The notes under the pieces are model-generated. The model made no database searches. It saw only the letters and a program-made list of their open reading frames with translations, and was not told the DNA's origin. From assembly GCA_023393485.1 (NCBI GenBank), contig JAEWLD010000198.1, positions 1-15,208 of the forward strand: a DNA stretch of 15,208 nucleotides, read 5' to 3'. The first letter of the stretch is position 1. Each line of letters begins with the position of its first letter. Below, in pieces: positions 7,452-14,842 of this stretch. The translations under genes and the position numbers were made by a program. This DNA comes from Bacteroidota bacterium. Lineage in GTDB: Bacteria; Bacteroidota; Bacteroidia; Flavobacteriales; Flavobacteriaceae.

Positions 7452-7546
7452 GAAGATAGCGTCGTACAAAATGTCGTTTCAAGTTTGATCGTTAAAAAGT
7501 AAATCCAAGAATGGATAGTTCATGCCAAGAGCAAATTCCACTACAC

Positions 7547-7577
7547 GTCGTTTGACCTTTGACATTCGACCTTCGAC
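7547..7577 (-). repeat. Heptamer tandem array, right arm of an inverted pair
   Basis: Read on the minus strand, the units are GTCGAAG, GTCGAAT, GTCAAAG and GTCAAAC, followed by GAC. They align with the left array (7424-7451) with only isolated mismatches. The array ends 7 bases before the rsmA start codon, so it lies in the rsmA leader. Confidence 0.85.
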
Positions 7578-7584
7578 AAAAAAA

Positions 7585-8364
7585 ATGGATAAAGTAAAAG
7601 CCAAAAAACACCTCGGGCAACATTTCCTCAACGACGAAAATACGGCCCGTAAAATCGCCGACACGCTAAGCCTTGACGGTTATGACGATATTCTTGAAAT
7701 TGGGCCGGGAATGGGCGTTTTGACCAAATATCTGTTAGATAAACCGGTGAATGTAAGCGTGATAGAAATCGATACTGAATCTGTTGATTACCTCAATGGC
7801 CATTACCCGAAATTACACGGACATATCATTTCAGTCGACTTTCTCAAATACAACATCAACACATTGTTCGACGGGAAACCTTTCGCGGTCATAGGCAATT
7901 TCCCGTACAATATATCGAGCCAGATCGTTTTTCGGATGCTCGATTTCCGGGACCTGATTCCGGAGTTTTCGGGAATGTTCCAGAAAGAAGTTGCCGAACG
8001 CATTTGTGAAAAACAAGGCAGCAAAACTTATGGGATTTTATCGGTTCTGGTCCAGGCCTTTTATGATGCAGACTATTTGTTTACCGTGTCTGAACATGTT
8101 TTTACGCCGGCGCCAAAAGTCAAGTCGGGCGTGCTCAGGCTCAGGAGAAAGGAAAATTATTCGCTGCAATGTGATGAAAAACTTTTTTTCAGGGTAGTCA
8201 AGACGGCATTTCAGCAACGTCGGAAAACCTTGCGCAACAGTTTAAAAACACTCAATTTATCTGAAAGTTTGCGGGAAGATGCTATCTTTGCCCTGCGTCC
8301 CGAACAGCTCGGGGTTTCGCAGTTCATAGACCTGACCCAAAAAATTCAGTCGGATGGAGTTTAA
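7585..8364 (+). CDS. rsmA: 16S rRNA (adenine1518-N6/adenine1519-N6)-dimethyltransferase
   Basis: This 259-residue SAM-dependent methyltransferase (RsmA/KsgA) dimethylates two adjacent adenines near the 3' end of 16S rRNA during late 30S assembly. Visible motifs are [11 protein letters not shown] at 8-17, SAM-binding motif I EIGPGMG at 38-44, the acidic ribose-binding E61, motif D85, and the catalytic NFPY at 105-108 (the NLPY motif). The C-terminal helical domain has the [16 protein letters not shown] basic stretch. The frame stays open upstream to 7522, but that part is translated heptamer repeat and does not resemble the family; ATG 7585 gives the normal N-terminus. The gene overlaps mgtE by 11 bases. 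No Shine-Dalgarno is seen; the start is preceded by a run of A. Confidence 0.96.
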   Translation: MDKVKAKKHLGQHFLNDENTARKIADTLSLDGYDDILEIGPGMGVLTKYLLDKPVNVSVIEIDTESVDYLNGHYPKLHGHIISVDFLKYNINTLFDGKPFAVIGNFPYNISSQIVFRMLDFRDLIPEFSGMFQKEVAERICEKQGSKTYGILSVLVQAFYDADYLFTVSEHVFTPAPKVKSGVLRLRRKENYSLQCDEKLFFRVVKTAFQQRRKTLRNSLKTLNLSESLREDAIFALRPEQLGVSQFIDLTQKIQSDGV

Positions 8365-9703
8365 AATCAGCAAAGAACTCATTGCGCAGCTTGAAGAGCT
8401 GATCCGAAGCAACGACAGCGCCGCAGTTGAAGCGTTGCTGGCTGATATGCACCAGGCTGATATCGCTGAAATCCTCGACGAACTCAATATTGACGAGGCA
8501 ACCTATATCTTTAAAGTCCTCGAAAGCGAAAAAACCGCGGAAATTCTCCTCGAAATGGAGGATGACCTTCGCGAGAAAATCCTCAAACGCCTTTCGCCGA
8601 AGGAAATCGCCGAAGAACTTGACGAGCTTGAAACCAATGACGCGGCAGACATCATCGCCGAACTTTCACAGGAAAAGAAAGAGGAAGTTATCCAGGAACT
8701 TGAAGACGTCGAACACGCCAAGGACATTGTTGACCTGCTCCGTTATAAGGAAAACACCGCCGGCGGCTTGATGCACAAAGAACTCGTCAAGGTCAATGAA
8801 AACTGGACAGTTTTGCACTGTGTGAAAGAGATGCGAAGCCAGGCGGAACATGTATCGCGCGTCCATTCAATCTATGTGGTCGATGACGAAGACCGTCTGA
8901 AAGGCCGTTTGTCATTGAAGGATTTGCTTGTCACCTCGACAAAAAAACCAATCAGCGACGTTTACATCCCAAAACTGAATTCGGTCAATGTTGACACTGA
9001 AGATGTTGAAGTTGCCAGGATCATGCAGAAATATGACCTTGAAGCGATTCCGGTGACCGATGAAATGGGCAGGCTTGTAGGCCGCATTACGATTGACGAT
9101 ATCGTAGACGTAATCAAGGACGAAGCCGATAAGGATTACCAACTCGCAGCCGGTATCACGCAGGACGTCGAAGCGGGCGACACCGTCTTTGAAATGATCA
9201 AGGCGCGGCTTCCGTGGCTGTTGATCGGTATGTTCATTGAATTGGTCGCGTCACTTGTTTTAAAGGAAAATGAGACATCGGCGCAGCAATATTCAACATT
9301 GATCATTTTTGTGCCTTTGCTTTCGGCAACTGCGGGAAATATTGGGGTTCAGGCGTCGGCTATCGTGGTGCAAGGTTTGGCAAACGGTTCGCTGACCGCA
9401 TTCAGCAGAAATTATCTGACCAAGGAACTTTCGGTAGCGATGATTTCGGGAACCATTATTTCATCTTTCCTTTTTCTGTATCACTCTTTTATGTACGAGC
9501 AATATCTGGTTGGTTTGGCAATTTCGATTTCGATGTTTGTCGTAATCCTGTTTGCGGCGACATTGGGAACAGTTGTGCCGCTTGTGCTCAACAAAAACAA
9601 AATCGATCCCGCAATCGCGACCGGTCCGTTCATTACCACGACCAATGACGTCTTCGGCATCATGATTTATTTCTGGATTGCCAAAATGATTTTGGGGATT
9701 TAG
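8354..9703 (+). CDS. mgtE: Magnesium transporter MgtE
   Basis: This is a 449-residue Mg2+ channel/transporter of the inner membrane. The acidic N domain covers about 1-130, followed by the conserved TAGGLM (135-140) and a pair of CBS domains to about 255 that sense cytosolic Mg2+. A plug helix follows, then five membrane helices from about 286 to 449. The membrane part has the family stretches [13 protein letters not shown] and TTTNDVFG. The Asp in TTTNDV is residue 432, the same number as the pore Mg2+-binding Asp of Thermus thermophilus MgtE. Length is normal. The start overlaps the end of rsmA by 11 bases, so the two are translationally coupled. This pairing makes sense because ribosome assembly needs Mg2+, but that link is inference. 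No magnesium riboswitch is visible upstream. Confidence 0.96.
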   Translation: MEFKISKELIAQLEELIRSNDSAAVEALLADMHQADIAEILDELNIDEATYIFKVLESEKTAEILLEMEDDLREKILKRLSPKEIAEELDELETNDAADIIAELSQEKKEEVIQELEDVEHAKDIVDLLRYKENTAGGLMHKELVKVNENWTVLHCVKEMRSQAEHVSRVHSIYVVDDEDRLKGRLSLKDLLVTSTKKPISDVYIPKLNSVNVDTEDVEVARIMQKYDLEAIPVTDEMGRLVGRITIDDIVDVIKDEADKDYQLAAGITQDVEAGDTVFEMIKARLPWLLIGMFIELVASLVLKENETSAQQYSTLIIFVPLLSATAGNIGVQASAIVVQGLANGSLTAFSRNYLTKELSVAMISGTIISSFLFLYHSFMYEQYLVGLAISISMFVVILFAATLGTVVPLVLNKNKIDPAIATGPFITTTNDVFGIMIYFWIAKMILGI

Positions 9704-9712
9704 GGCGTTCAT

Positions 9713-9747
9713 CGGCTCGCAATAAGCTGATCGCATATTGCTCGCCG
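9713..9747. repeat. Imperfect inverted repeat after mgtE
   Basis: CGGCTCGCAATA (9713-9724) and TATTGCTCGCCG (9736-9747) pair at 10 of 12 positions around an 11-base loop. There is no T run after it, so it is not a classical terminator, though it lies 10 bases after the mgtE stop and might stabilise the 3' end of the transcript. Confidence 0.45.
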
Positions 9748-9800
9748 CACCACACACCCAACTTATGATTACGATAACGGCCGTTTCCAAAATTAAACTT

Positions 9801-9808
9801 TATCTTTG
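9801..9808 (+). promoter_or_regulatory. -7 box of the D-2-hydroxyacid dehydrogenase gene
   Basis: TATCTTTG exactly matches TAnnTTTG, 15 bases before the ATG at 9824. Its place excludes the TTG at 9806 as a real start. There is no clear -33 TTG. Confidence 0.65.
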
Positions 9809-9823
9809 GAAAACAACTCGTCC

Positions 9824-10771
9824 ATGCGAACCATAAAAATCCTTCACCTCGACACCAATCACCCGTTATTGCTCGAACAACTGGCCGCCGCCGGTTTTGA
9901 AAACCACGAAGATTACAAATCTGATAAGCAAACCCTCGAAGACAAGATCCACGAATACGATGGCATCGTCATCCGAAGCCGTTTCAAAATCGATCGCGCG
10001 TTCATCGACAAAGCCACAAACCTAAAATTCATCGCACGGGTCGGCGCAGGTCTTGAAAGCATCGATACCGAATATGCCGCCGAAAAAAATATCGCGCTCA
10101 TCGCCGCACCCGAAGGCAACCGCAACGCAGTCGGTGAACATTCACTGGCGTTACTGCTCGCACTTTTCAACAAAATCAACACCGCCGACCGCGAAATCCG
10201 CTCCGGCCATTGGAACCGTGAAGCCAACCGCGGACATGAACTCGATGGCAAGACCGTTGGGATTATCGGCTATGGAAACATGGGAAAAGCCTTCGCAAAG
10301 AAGCTGCGCGGTTTTGAAGTTGAGGTTTTGTGCCACGATATTTTGCCGAACATAGCAAACCGGAATGCCAAACAGGTCTCGCTCGGGGAACTCAAACAAA
10401 AGGCCGATGTACTGAGTCTTCACATTCCGTGGACGCACCATACCGATAAAATGGTCAATGCCGGGTTTATCGACTCATTTGCCAAGCCGTTTTGGTTAAT
10501 CAATACTTCACGCGGCAAGAATGTAGTGACGGATGATTTGGTGGCAGGACTGCAATCAGGGAAAATCCTGGGCGCCGGACTCGATGTTTTGGAATATGAA
10601 AAATCATCTTTTGAGCATTTGTTCGACGGTGATCTGCCTGACGCTTTCAGATATTTGTTGCAGGCAGAAAATGTAATCCTGTCGCCGCATATCGCTGGCT
10701 GGACGCACGAAAGCAAAGAGAAGCTCGCACAAGTCGTCGTCGATAAAATCAAATTGTTGTTCGGCCGATGA
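9824..10771 (+). CDS. NAD-dependent D-2-hydroxyacid dehydrogenase (SerA-like, no ACT domain)
   Basis: This 315-residue dehydrogenase belongs to the family of 3-phosphoglycerate, lactate and glycerate dehydrogenases. The NAD-binding motif GYGNMG is at 149-154, and an acidic D172 follows the second strand, favouring NAD over NADP. The catalytic set is R230 (NTSRG), E259 (LDVLEYE) and H289 (SPHIAGW). ARVGAGLESID near 71-81 is the substrate-side loop of the phosphoglycerate type. The protein ends after the catalytic core, with no C-terminal ACT or ASB regulatory domain, so serine feedback control by ACT is not expected. The exact substrate is uncertain: 3-phosphoglycerate is plausible, but no serC or serB is nearby. 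It stands alone, with its own promoter and a 159-base gap after it. Confidence 0.9.
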   Translation: MRTIKILHLDTNHPLLLEQLAAAGFENHEDYKSDKQTLEDKIHEYDGIVIRSRFKIDRAFIDKATNLKFIARVGAGLESIDTEYAAEKNIALIAAPEGNRNAVGEHSLALLLALFNKINTADREIRSGHWNREANRGHELDGKTVGIIGYGNMGKAFAKKLRGFEVEVLCHDILPNIANRNAKQVSLGELKQKADVLSLHIPWTHHTDKMVNAGFIDSFAKPFWLINTSRGKNVVTDDLVAGLQSGKILGAGLDVLEYEKSSFEHLFDGDLPDAFRYLLQAENVILSPHIAGWTHESKEKLAQVVVDKIKLLFGR

Positions 10772-10930
10772 ATTAAGAATTATGATTTTGATTAAGGATC
10801 AGGCTTGATGGGACTATTCCGGCAGAGGAAGCATTTCGGCTGTTCAGGCTCTCAAAATAATTTAAAATTTAAAATTCAGAATTTAAAATAATTTTTACAT
10901 TTATCGCCTTAACTCCAAAACAAAACAAAA
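10772..10930. other. AT-rich intergenic region before the TM2 operon
   Basis: No coding region is seen. The section 10857-10895 is made of repeated AATTTAAAAT-type words (copies of TTTAAAAT are spaced irregularly). It immediately precedes the putative -7 box of the TM2 operon and might act as an AT-rich upstream element, or be a degenerate repeat. No terminator for the dehydrogenase gene was recognised. Confidence 0.5.
10896..10903 (+). promoter_or_regulatory. Putative -7 box of the TM2-DUF2752-DUF4870-M48 operon
   Basis: TACATTTA matches TAnnTTTG at all but the last base. It lies 27 bases before the TM2 start codon, and the leader is A-rich (AACAAAACAAAA), as is usual for well-translated genes in this phylum. 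Confidence 0.45.
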
Positions 10931-11272
10931 ATGGATTCACACAAAGTAGACATGTTCATGATGATGAACTCAAAATTTTTCGAAAGCCACCATTTGGGTG
11001 CTGTCCGCGAGCGTTTGCTATCGCTCGATGATTCGAAAATGTCTGCCGTACAAATGATTCAATTCAAAGACCCGACAACTGCGCTGATCATTTCAATTTT
11101 GATCGGTACTTTCGGGATCGACCGTTTCTATATAGGCGACACAGGTCTGGGCATCGCAAAGTTGCTGACCTGCGGCGGATTGTATGTCTGGACAATCGTG
11201 GACTGGTTCCTGATCATGGGCGCGACCCGCGAGAAAAACATGGAAGCTTTCCAACAGGCGTTGGCCTATTAA
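10931..11272 (+). CDS. TM2 domain-containing membrane protein
   Basis: This 113-residue protein has a soluble N-terminal segment (1-47) followed by a TM2 domain. The first membrane helix is about 49-62, the conserved loop DRFYIGD is at 64-70, and the second helix is about 73-97 (LLTCGGLYVWTIVDWFLIM). TM2 proteins are inner-membrane proteins of mostly unknown role. The N-terminal part is rich in Met (VDMFMMMNSKFF), which I do not recognise as a motif. It is the first gene of a four-gene operon: its TAA shares one base with the ATG of the next gene. Confidence 0.9.
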   Translation: MDSHKVDMFMMMNSKFFESHHLGAVRERLLSLDDSKMSAVQMIQFKDPTTALIISILIGTFGIDRFYIGDTGLGIAKLLTCGGLYVWTIVDWFLIMGATREKNMEAFQQALAY

Positions 11273-11682
11273 TGATGAGTAGAAACCGGCTGTATACTAT
11301 CCTCGGCATTGCCTGTGCGATAGGCTACAGCTGGCTTTTTTTTGCCAGTCGCTCAATAGAAGACAACAATGGTTTTCACCTTTGCTTTGTCAGGAATGTG
11401 TTTGGGATTCCGTGTCCGGCATGCGGTTCAACGCGCTCGGTTTTGTTGCTTATGCGTGGCGATTTTACCGCCTCACTGTTGCTCAACCCAATCGGAATCA
11501 TCCTGGCGGTAATCATGGTTCTGATACCATTTTGGCTCATTTATGACCTGCTGGCAAAACGCGAAACGTTGCTTGAGGCTTACCGAAATTTTGAGCGTAC
11601 CGTTCGCATCAAATGGGTTGCGGCAATTTTGATCGCACTCGTCGCCGCCAATTGGATATGGAATTTTTACAAACCGTTATGA
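11272..11682 (+). CDS. DUF2752 family membrane protein
   Basis: This 136-residue protein has about three membrane segments (roughly 9-26, 68-95 and 114-131). The defining motif CPACGSTR is at 48-55, the CPxCGxTR signature of DUF2752, whose function is unknown; the paired Cys suggest metal or redox chemistry. The start overlaps the TM2 stop (TAATG). A second in-frame ATG directly follows at 11275, so the first residue is ambiguous. The stop overlaps the next start as ATGA. DUF2752 and TM2 genes often occur together in Bacteroidetes as far as I recall. Confidence 0.88.
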   Translation: MMSRNRLYTILGIACAIGYSWLFFASRSIEDNNGFHLCFVRNVFGIPCPACGSTRSVLLLMRGDFTASLLLNPIGIILAVIMVLIPFWLIYDLLAKRETLLEAYRNFERTVRIKWVAAILIALVAANWIWNFYKPL

Positions 11683-12107
11683 CAAACGCCAAATTTTCAC
11701 ACCGGCCAACTGAACACGAGGCCGAAAAAGCATCGAACAGCTACCTGATGTCACTCGTCGCATTGATTGCCGGATTGCCTTTCCCGATCATCAATCTTTT
11801 TGCGACATTCGCTTTTTTCCTGGCCAATCGCAAAGGCACTTACTTTGTCCGATGGCATTGCACCCAGGCGTTGTTCTCGCAACTGTGCATTCTGGGGCTC
11901 AACAGCGTTTGTTTCTGGTGGACAATTTCGATTGTGTTTGGCGATGAAGCGGTCAGCAATCCGTACTTCGCATACCTTTTCACAGTGATCATCGTCAACC
12001 TGCTTGAGTTCGCGACAACCATTTACTCGGCAATCCAAACGCGTAAAGGCATCCACGTTGAACTTTGGTTTTTTGGCGGTTTGACAAACTTAATGTGCAG
12101 AAAATAA
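11679..12107 (+). CDS. DUF4870-like (Tic20-like) small membrane protein
   Basis: This 142-residue protein has three to four hydrophobic helices (about 22-49, 63-85 and 95-118). The segment FVRWHCTQAL at 56-65 resembles the F.R.H..QAL pattern of DUF4870 proteins, which share a fold class with Tic20-like membrane proteins. Its function is unknown. The start at 11679 is chosen because it overlaps the previous stop as ATGA and gives a polar N-terminus before the first helix; the frame is open further upstream but there overlaps the DUF2752 gene. The stop shares one base with the start of the M48 gene. Confidence 0.8.
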   Translation: MTNAKFSHRPTEHEAEKASNSYLMSLVALIAGLPFPIINLFATFAFFLANRKGTYFVRWHCTQALFSQLCILGLNSVCFWWTISIVFGDEAVSNPYFAYLFTVIIVNLLEFATTIYSAIQTRKGIHVELWFFGGLTNLMCRK

Positions 12108-12910
12108 TGACCGAAAAAACGTTATTCCAGGGATTGATCGCCATCGCAGCCATTGTGGGTTTGTGGTTCGGTTTGTCGCAAATTGATTTTATGCGGCTGT
12201 TCAGCATCGACGAGAAAACCAGTGACATGGAGCAAAAACTCGGCGACATGTTCTGGGAAAGCATCAACCGCACCGAAGATGTGATCAAAAATGACTCGGT
12301 CACCAAGCCAGTTGATAAAATCGTGACGCGGTTGTGCAACGAAAACGGCATCAATCGCGGTAAGCTTAAGGTTTACGTGATTGAAAAAGACGAAATGAAT
12401 GCCTTCGCGATGCCCGGAAATTACCTCGTGATCTACAGCGGACTGATTACCGAATGCGACAACGAATCGCAGCTCGCGGGCGTCATCGGCCATGAAATCG
12501 CGCATTTGCAAAAGCGACACGTGATGAAGAAAATGGTCAAGGAATTCGGACTTTCGGTGTTGATGTCGATGGCCGGCGGACATGGCGGCAAAATGACTTC
12601 ACAAGCCGTTCGCGCGTTGTCGTCATCTGCTTATGACCGGAAGTTGGAAAGCGAAGCCGATTTTACTTCGATCGATTATATGATCAAAGCCGATGTCAAT
12701 CCCGCGCCATTTGCCGATTTGATGTATAAAATGGCAACCGAAGACAATATGCCCGATGCCGTTTACTGGATCAGCACGCATCCTGAATCCCAGGCGCGCG
12801 CCGAGGCGATCGTCGATTACATCAAAAATAAAAAGTTCAGACAGAGAGCAATCCTGACCGCTGCCGAGTGGCAGACGTTGAAGAAGAAAACAAAGTTCGA
12901 GTTATTGTAA
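12107..12910 (+). CDS. M48 family zinc metallopeptidase
   Basis: This 267-residue protein has one N-terminal hydrophobic segment (about 7-24) that may act as signal or anchor. The M48 (Ste24/HtpX/BepA-like) protease domain follows: HEIAH at 129-133 carries two zinc ligands and the catalytic Glu, and the third ligand is in ESEAD at 181-185 (ExxxD). The conserved HPESQAR at about 224-230 completes the fold. It lacks the four membrane helices of HtpX and the TPR domain of BepA, so it is a short, probably periplasmic form. The family acts in membrane or envelope protein quality control. It is the last gene of the operon, coupled by TAATG to the membrane protein before it. Its 3' end overlaps the convergent acyltransferase gene by 9 bases. 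Confidence 0.92.
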   Translation: MTEKTLFQGLIAIAAIVGLWFGLSQIDFMRLFSIDEKTSDMEQKLGDMFWESINRTEDVIKNDSVTKPVDKIVTRLCNENGINRGKLKVYVIEKDEMNAFAMPGNYLVIYSGLITECDNESQLAGVIGHEIAHLQKRHVMKKMVKEFGLSVLMSMAGGHGGKMTSQAVRALSSSAYDRKLESEADFTSIDYMIKADVNPAPFADLMYKMATEDNMPDAVYWISTHPESQARAEAIVDYIKNKKFRQRAILTAAEWQTLKKKTKFELL

Positions 12911-14713
12911 TTCGCCTTTTTCAGCCAGGCGGCGCTCGAGTTCGGCCTGGAATTCTTCCATTACCGGTTTTACGGTACTTTCAGGCAAATCCGCAATCCG
13001 GATATACATCAGTCCATCGACCGCATTGTTGAATAAAGGATCGACGTTGAATGCGATCACGCGCGCGTTTTGCTTGATATATTTCTTGATCAGCACCGGC
13101 AAACGCAGGCTTCCAGGCTCGATTTCGTCAATGATTTTATCGAATTTGTTCAGATCGGCTTCGGCTTCCTCAAATACAAAATCCTTGTCGGCATCGCGGA
13201 GTTTTACCTTGTATTCTTTTTTCGGATAAACATATTGCGCCACGTACGGATCGTAATAATGCGACTTCATGAACTCGATCATCAATGATTTCGAGAAGTC
13301 CGAAAACTGGTTCGAGATCGATACGCCGCCAATCAAAAATTTATGCTCAGGATAACGCAACGTCGTGTGGACAATGCCTTTCCAAAGCAGGAACAGTGGC
13401 ATCGGTTTTTGCTGGTATTCCTTAGTGATGAACGCGCGGCCCATTTCAATCGACTTGCTCATCATGTCGAAAAGTTCGGGCTCAAACCTGAATAATTCCT
13501 GGAGATAAAACCCGTCGATCCCGTATTTCGGGAAAATTTCCGAACCCAGGCCCATGCGGTATGCGCCGGCAATCTGGCTGGTTTCCGATTCCCACAAAAT
13601 CATATGATGATAATACTTGTCGTATTTGTCGATGTCAATCGATTCGTTCGTGCCTTCGCCGACTTCGCGGAATGTCACTTCGCGCAAACGCCCGATTTCA
13701 TGGAGAATGTTTGGTATTTTGTGCGCTTCGGTAAAGAATACTTCGTAATTTTTTGAAATCAGCATGCGCGAGTCGTCTTTGCGCAAAGCTTCGATTTCGC
13801 GAATCATCTTCTCGGTATCTGAAGGCGTCGCGATTTTTTTCGGGCTTTTTGGCAACTTCAGGTTTTGCGCCTGCTGCAAAAACGAACTTTCCTTGTCAAA
13901 AGTCTTCGCCAGCATATAGGTTTTCTTGCGAAGGAATTCGGTGTATTCCTCAAGGGTTTCGTGCTCGTTCTGCTCGGCTACCGAAATCGGCTTCCCGATA
14001 CGGACTTTAATGATCCGGTCTTTTTGCGAGAACAATTCAGATGGAAGCTTGGCCGTGCGCAATGTGTCGCTGAGTTTCGATAAATGATAGAAAAGCCGGC
14101 TGTTTTTCGCGTGGAAATAAATCGGGACTACCGGAACCTGCGCTTTTCTGATCACTTTGATCGCGCCTTCTTCCCATTCTTTGTCGACTACGATTTTGCC
14201 GTCGCGATAGGTTGAAACTTCGCCTGCCGGAAACATGCCGAGCGGTTTCCCATCGCTCAAATGGCGAAAAGTTTCTTTCAACCCGACCGTGCTCGATTTC
14301 GCGCCTTTATGTGTTTCGAACGGGTTGACCGGCATGATGTACGGCTTCATCGGTTCGATTCGGTGCAGCAAAAAGTTCGCGATGATCTTAAAATTCGGTT
14401 CGCGCTCAAGCATCAGCTTCAATAGCAAAATGCCGTCGATACCGCCGAGCGGATGGTTTGATATCGTAATGTAAGCACCGTCTTTCGGCAAACGCTTGAA
14501 ATCTTCTTCGGGAATTTCAAATTTGATCTGGAACTCGTCGAGAATTGCATTCAGGAATTCGATTTCGGTCAAATGCTTGTTGCGGTCATAGATTTCGTTG
14601 AGTTGCGAAATGCGCAAGACCTTCATCAGCAACCAGCCTGAAAAGGTGCCCAAAAAGCCGTATTTATCAGCTTTTATTGCTTGTGCAACTTCCTTGGCGG
14701 TTACTAGACCCAT
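12902..14713 (-). CDS. olsF: OlsF-type bifunctional acyltransferase (PlsC-like plus OlsB-like GNAT), ornithine lipid synthesis
   Basis: This 603-residue protein fuses two acyltransferases. Residues about 60-290 are PlsC/OlsA-like, with SNHPLGGIDG at 85-94 (acid-base pair H87 and D93) and MFPAGEVS at 160-167; this half should esterify the hydroxyl of the lyso-lipid. Residues about 320-520 are OlsB-like (GNAT/acyl-homoserine-lactone-synthase fold), with REVTFREVGEGT at 344-355, GAYRMG at 383-388 and EMGRAFI at 423-429; this half should N-acylate ornithine from acyl-ACP. This fused arrangement is known as OlsF in Serratia proteamaculans, with homologues in Flavobacterium. It yields phosphate-free ornithine lipids of the membrane. 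The frame is open to 14761, but a full promoter lies within that extension, so ATG 14713 is preferred. The substrate (ornithine or another amino acid) is inferred from the family. Confidence 0.85.
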   Translation of the reverse strand: MGLVTAKEVAQAIKADKYGFLGTFSGWLLMKVLRISQLNEIYDRNKHLTEIEFLNAILDEFQIKFEIPEEDFKRLPKDGAYITISNHPLGGIDGILLLKLMLEREPNFKIIANFLLHRIEPMKPYIMPVNPFETHKGAKSSTVGLKETFRHLSDGKPLGMFPAGEVSTYRDGKIVVDKEWEEGAIKVIRKAQVPVVPIYFHAKNSRLFYHLSKLSDTLRTAKLPSELFSQKDRIIKVRIGKPISVAEQNEHETLEEYTEFLRKKTYMLAKTFDKESSFLQQAQNLKLPKSPKKIATPSDTEKMIREIEALRKDDSRMLISKNYEVFFTEAHKIPNILHEIGRLREVTFREVGEGTNESIDIDKYDKYYHHMILWESETSQIAGAYRMGLGSEIFPKYGIDGFYLQELFRFEPELFDMMSKSIEMGRAFITKEYQQKPMPLFLLWKGIVHTTLRYPEHKFLIGGVSISNQFSDFSKSLMIEFMKSHYYDPYVAQYVYPKKEYKVKLRDADKDFVFEEAEADLNKFDKIIDEIEPGSLRLPVLIKKYIKQNARVIAFNVDPLFNNAVDGLMYIRIADLPESTVKPVMEEFQAELERRLAEKGELQ

Positions 14714-14740
14714 TCGTGGTTTTGTTTTAATAGGGAAAAG

Positions 14741-14770
14741 CAAAGATAGCAAAAATGTCATAGGGGCAAA
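14741..14770 (-). promoter_or_regulatory. Promoter of the olsF-type gene
   Basis: On the minus strand, TTTG (14770-14767) is followed by 18 bases and TATCTTTG (14748-14741). This is a near-ideal Bacteroidetes promoter. Its position places the transcription start downstream of ATG 14761 and so decides for the ATG at 14713, leaving a leader of about 20 bases. Confidence 0.75.
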
Positions 14771-14817
14771 GGGGTTTTTGCATCGGTTTTGACAATTTCA
14801 CCGTCGATTTTTTTTGT

Positions 14818-14825
14818 TATTTTTG
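14818..14825 (+). promoter_or_regulatory. -7 box of the exodeoxyribonuclease III gene
   Basis: TATTTTTG is an exact TAnnTTTG match, 17 bases before the ATG at 14843. A T-run lies upstream, and no TTG is found at the expected -33 spacing. Confidence 0.6.
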
Positions 14826-14842
14826 GACTGCAAAATTTGATT

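Noticed and set aside
7424..7577. CRISPR array
   Set aside because: Units are only 7 bases long with no spacers, and no cas genes are nearby; it is an inverted pair of tandem heptamers.
7522..7584. N-terminal extension of rsmA
   Set aside because: The extension translates the heptamer repeat and is unlike any RsmA N-terminus.
10772..10856. Small RNA or terminator after the dehydrogenase gene
   Set aside because: No stable hairpin with a T run and no promoter-like element was found.
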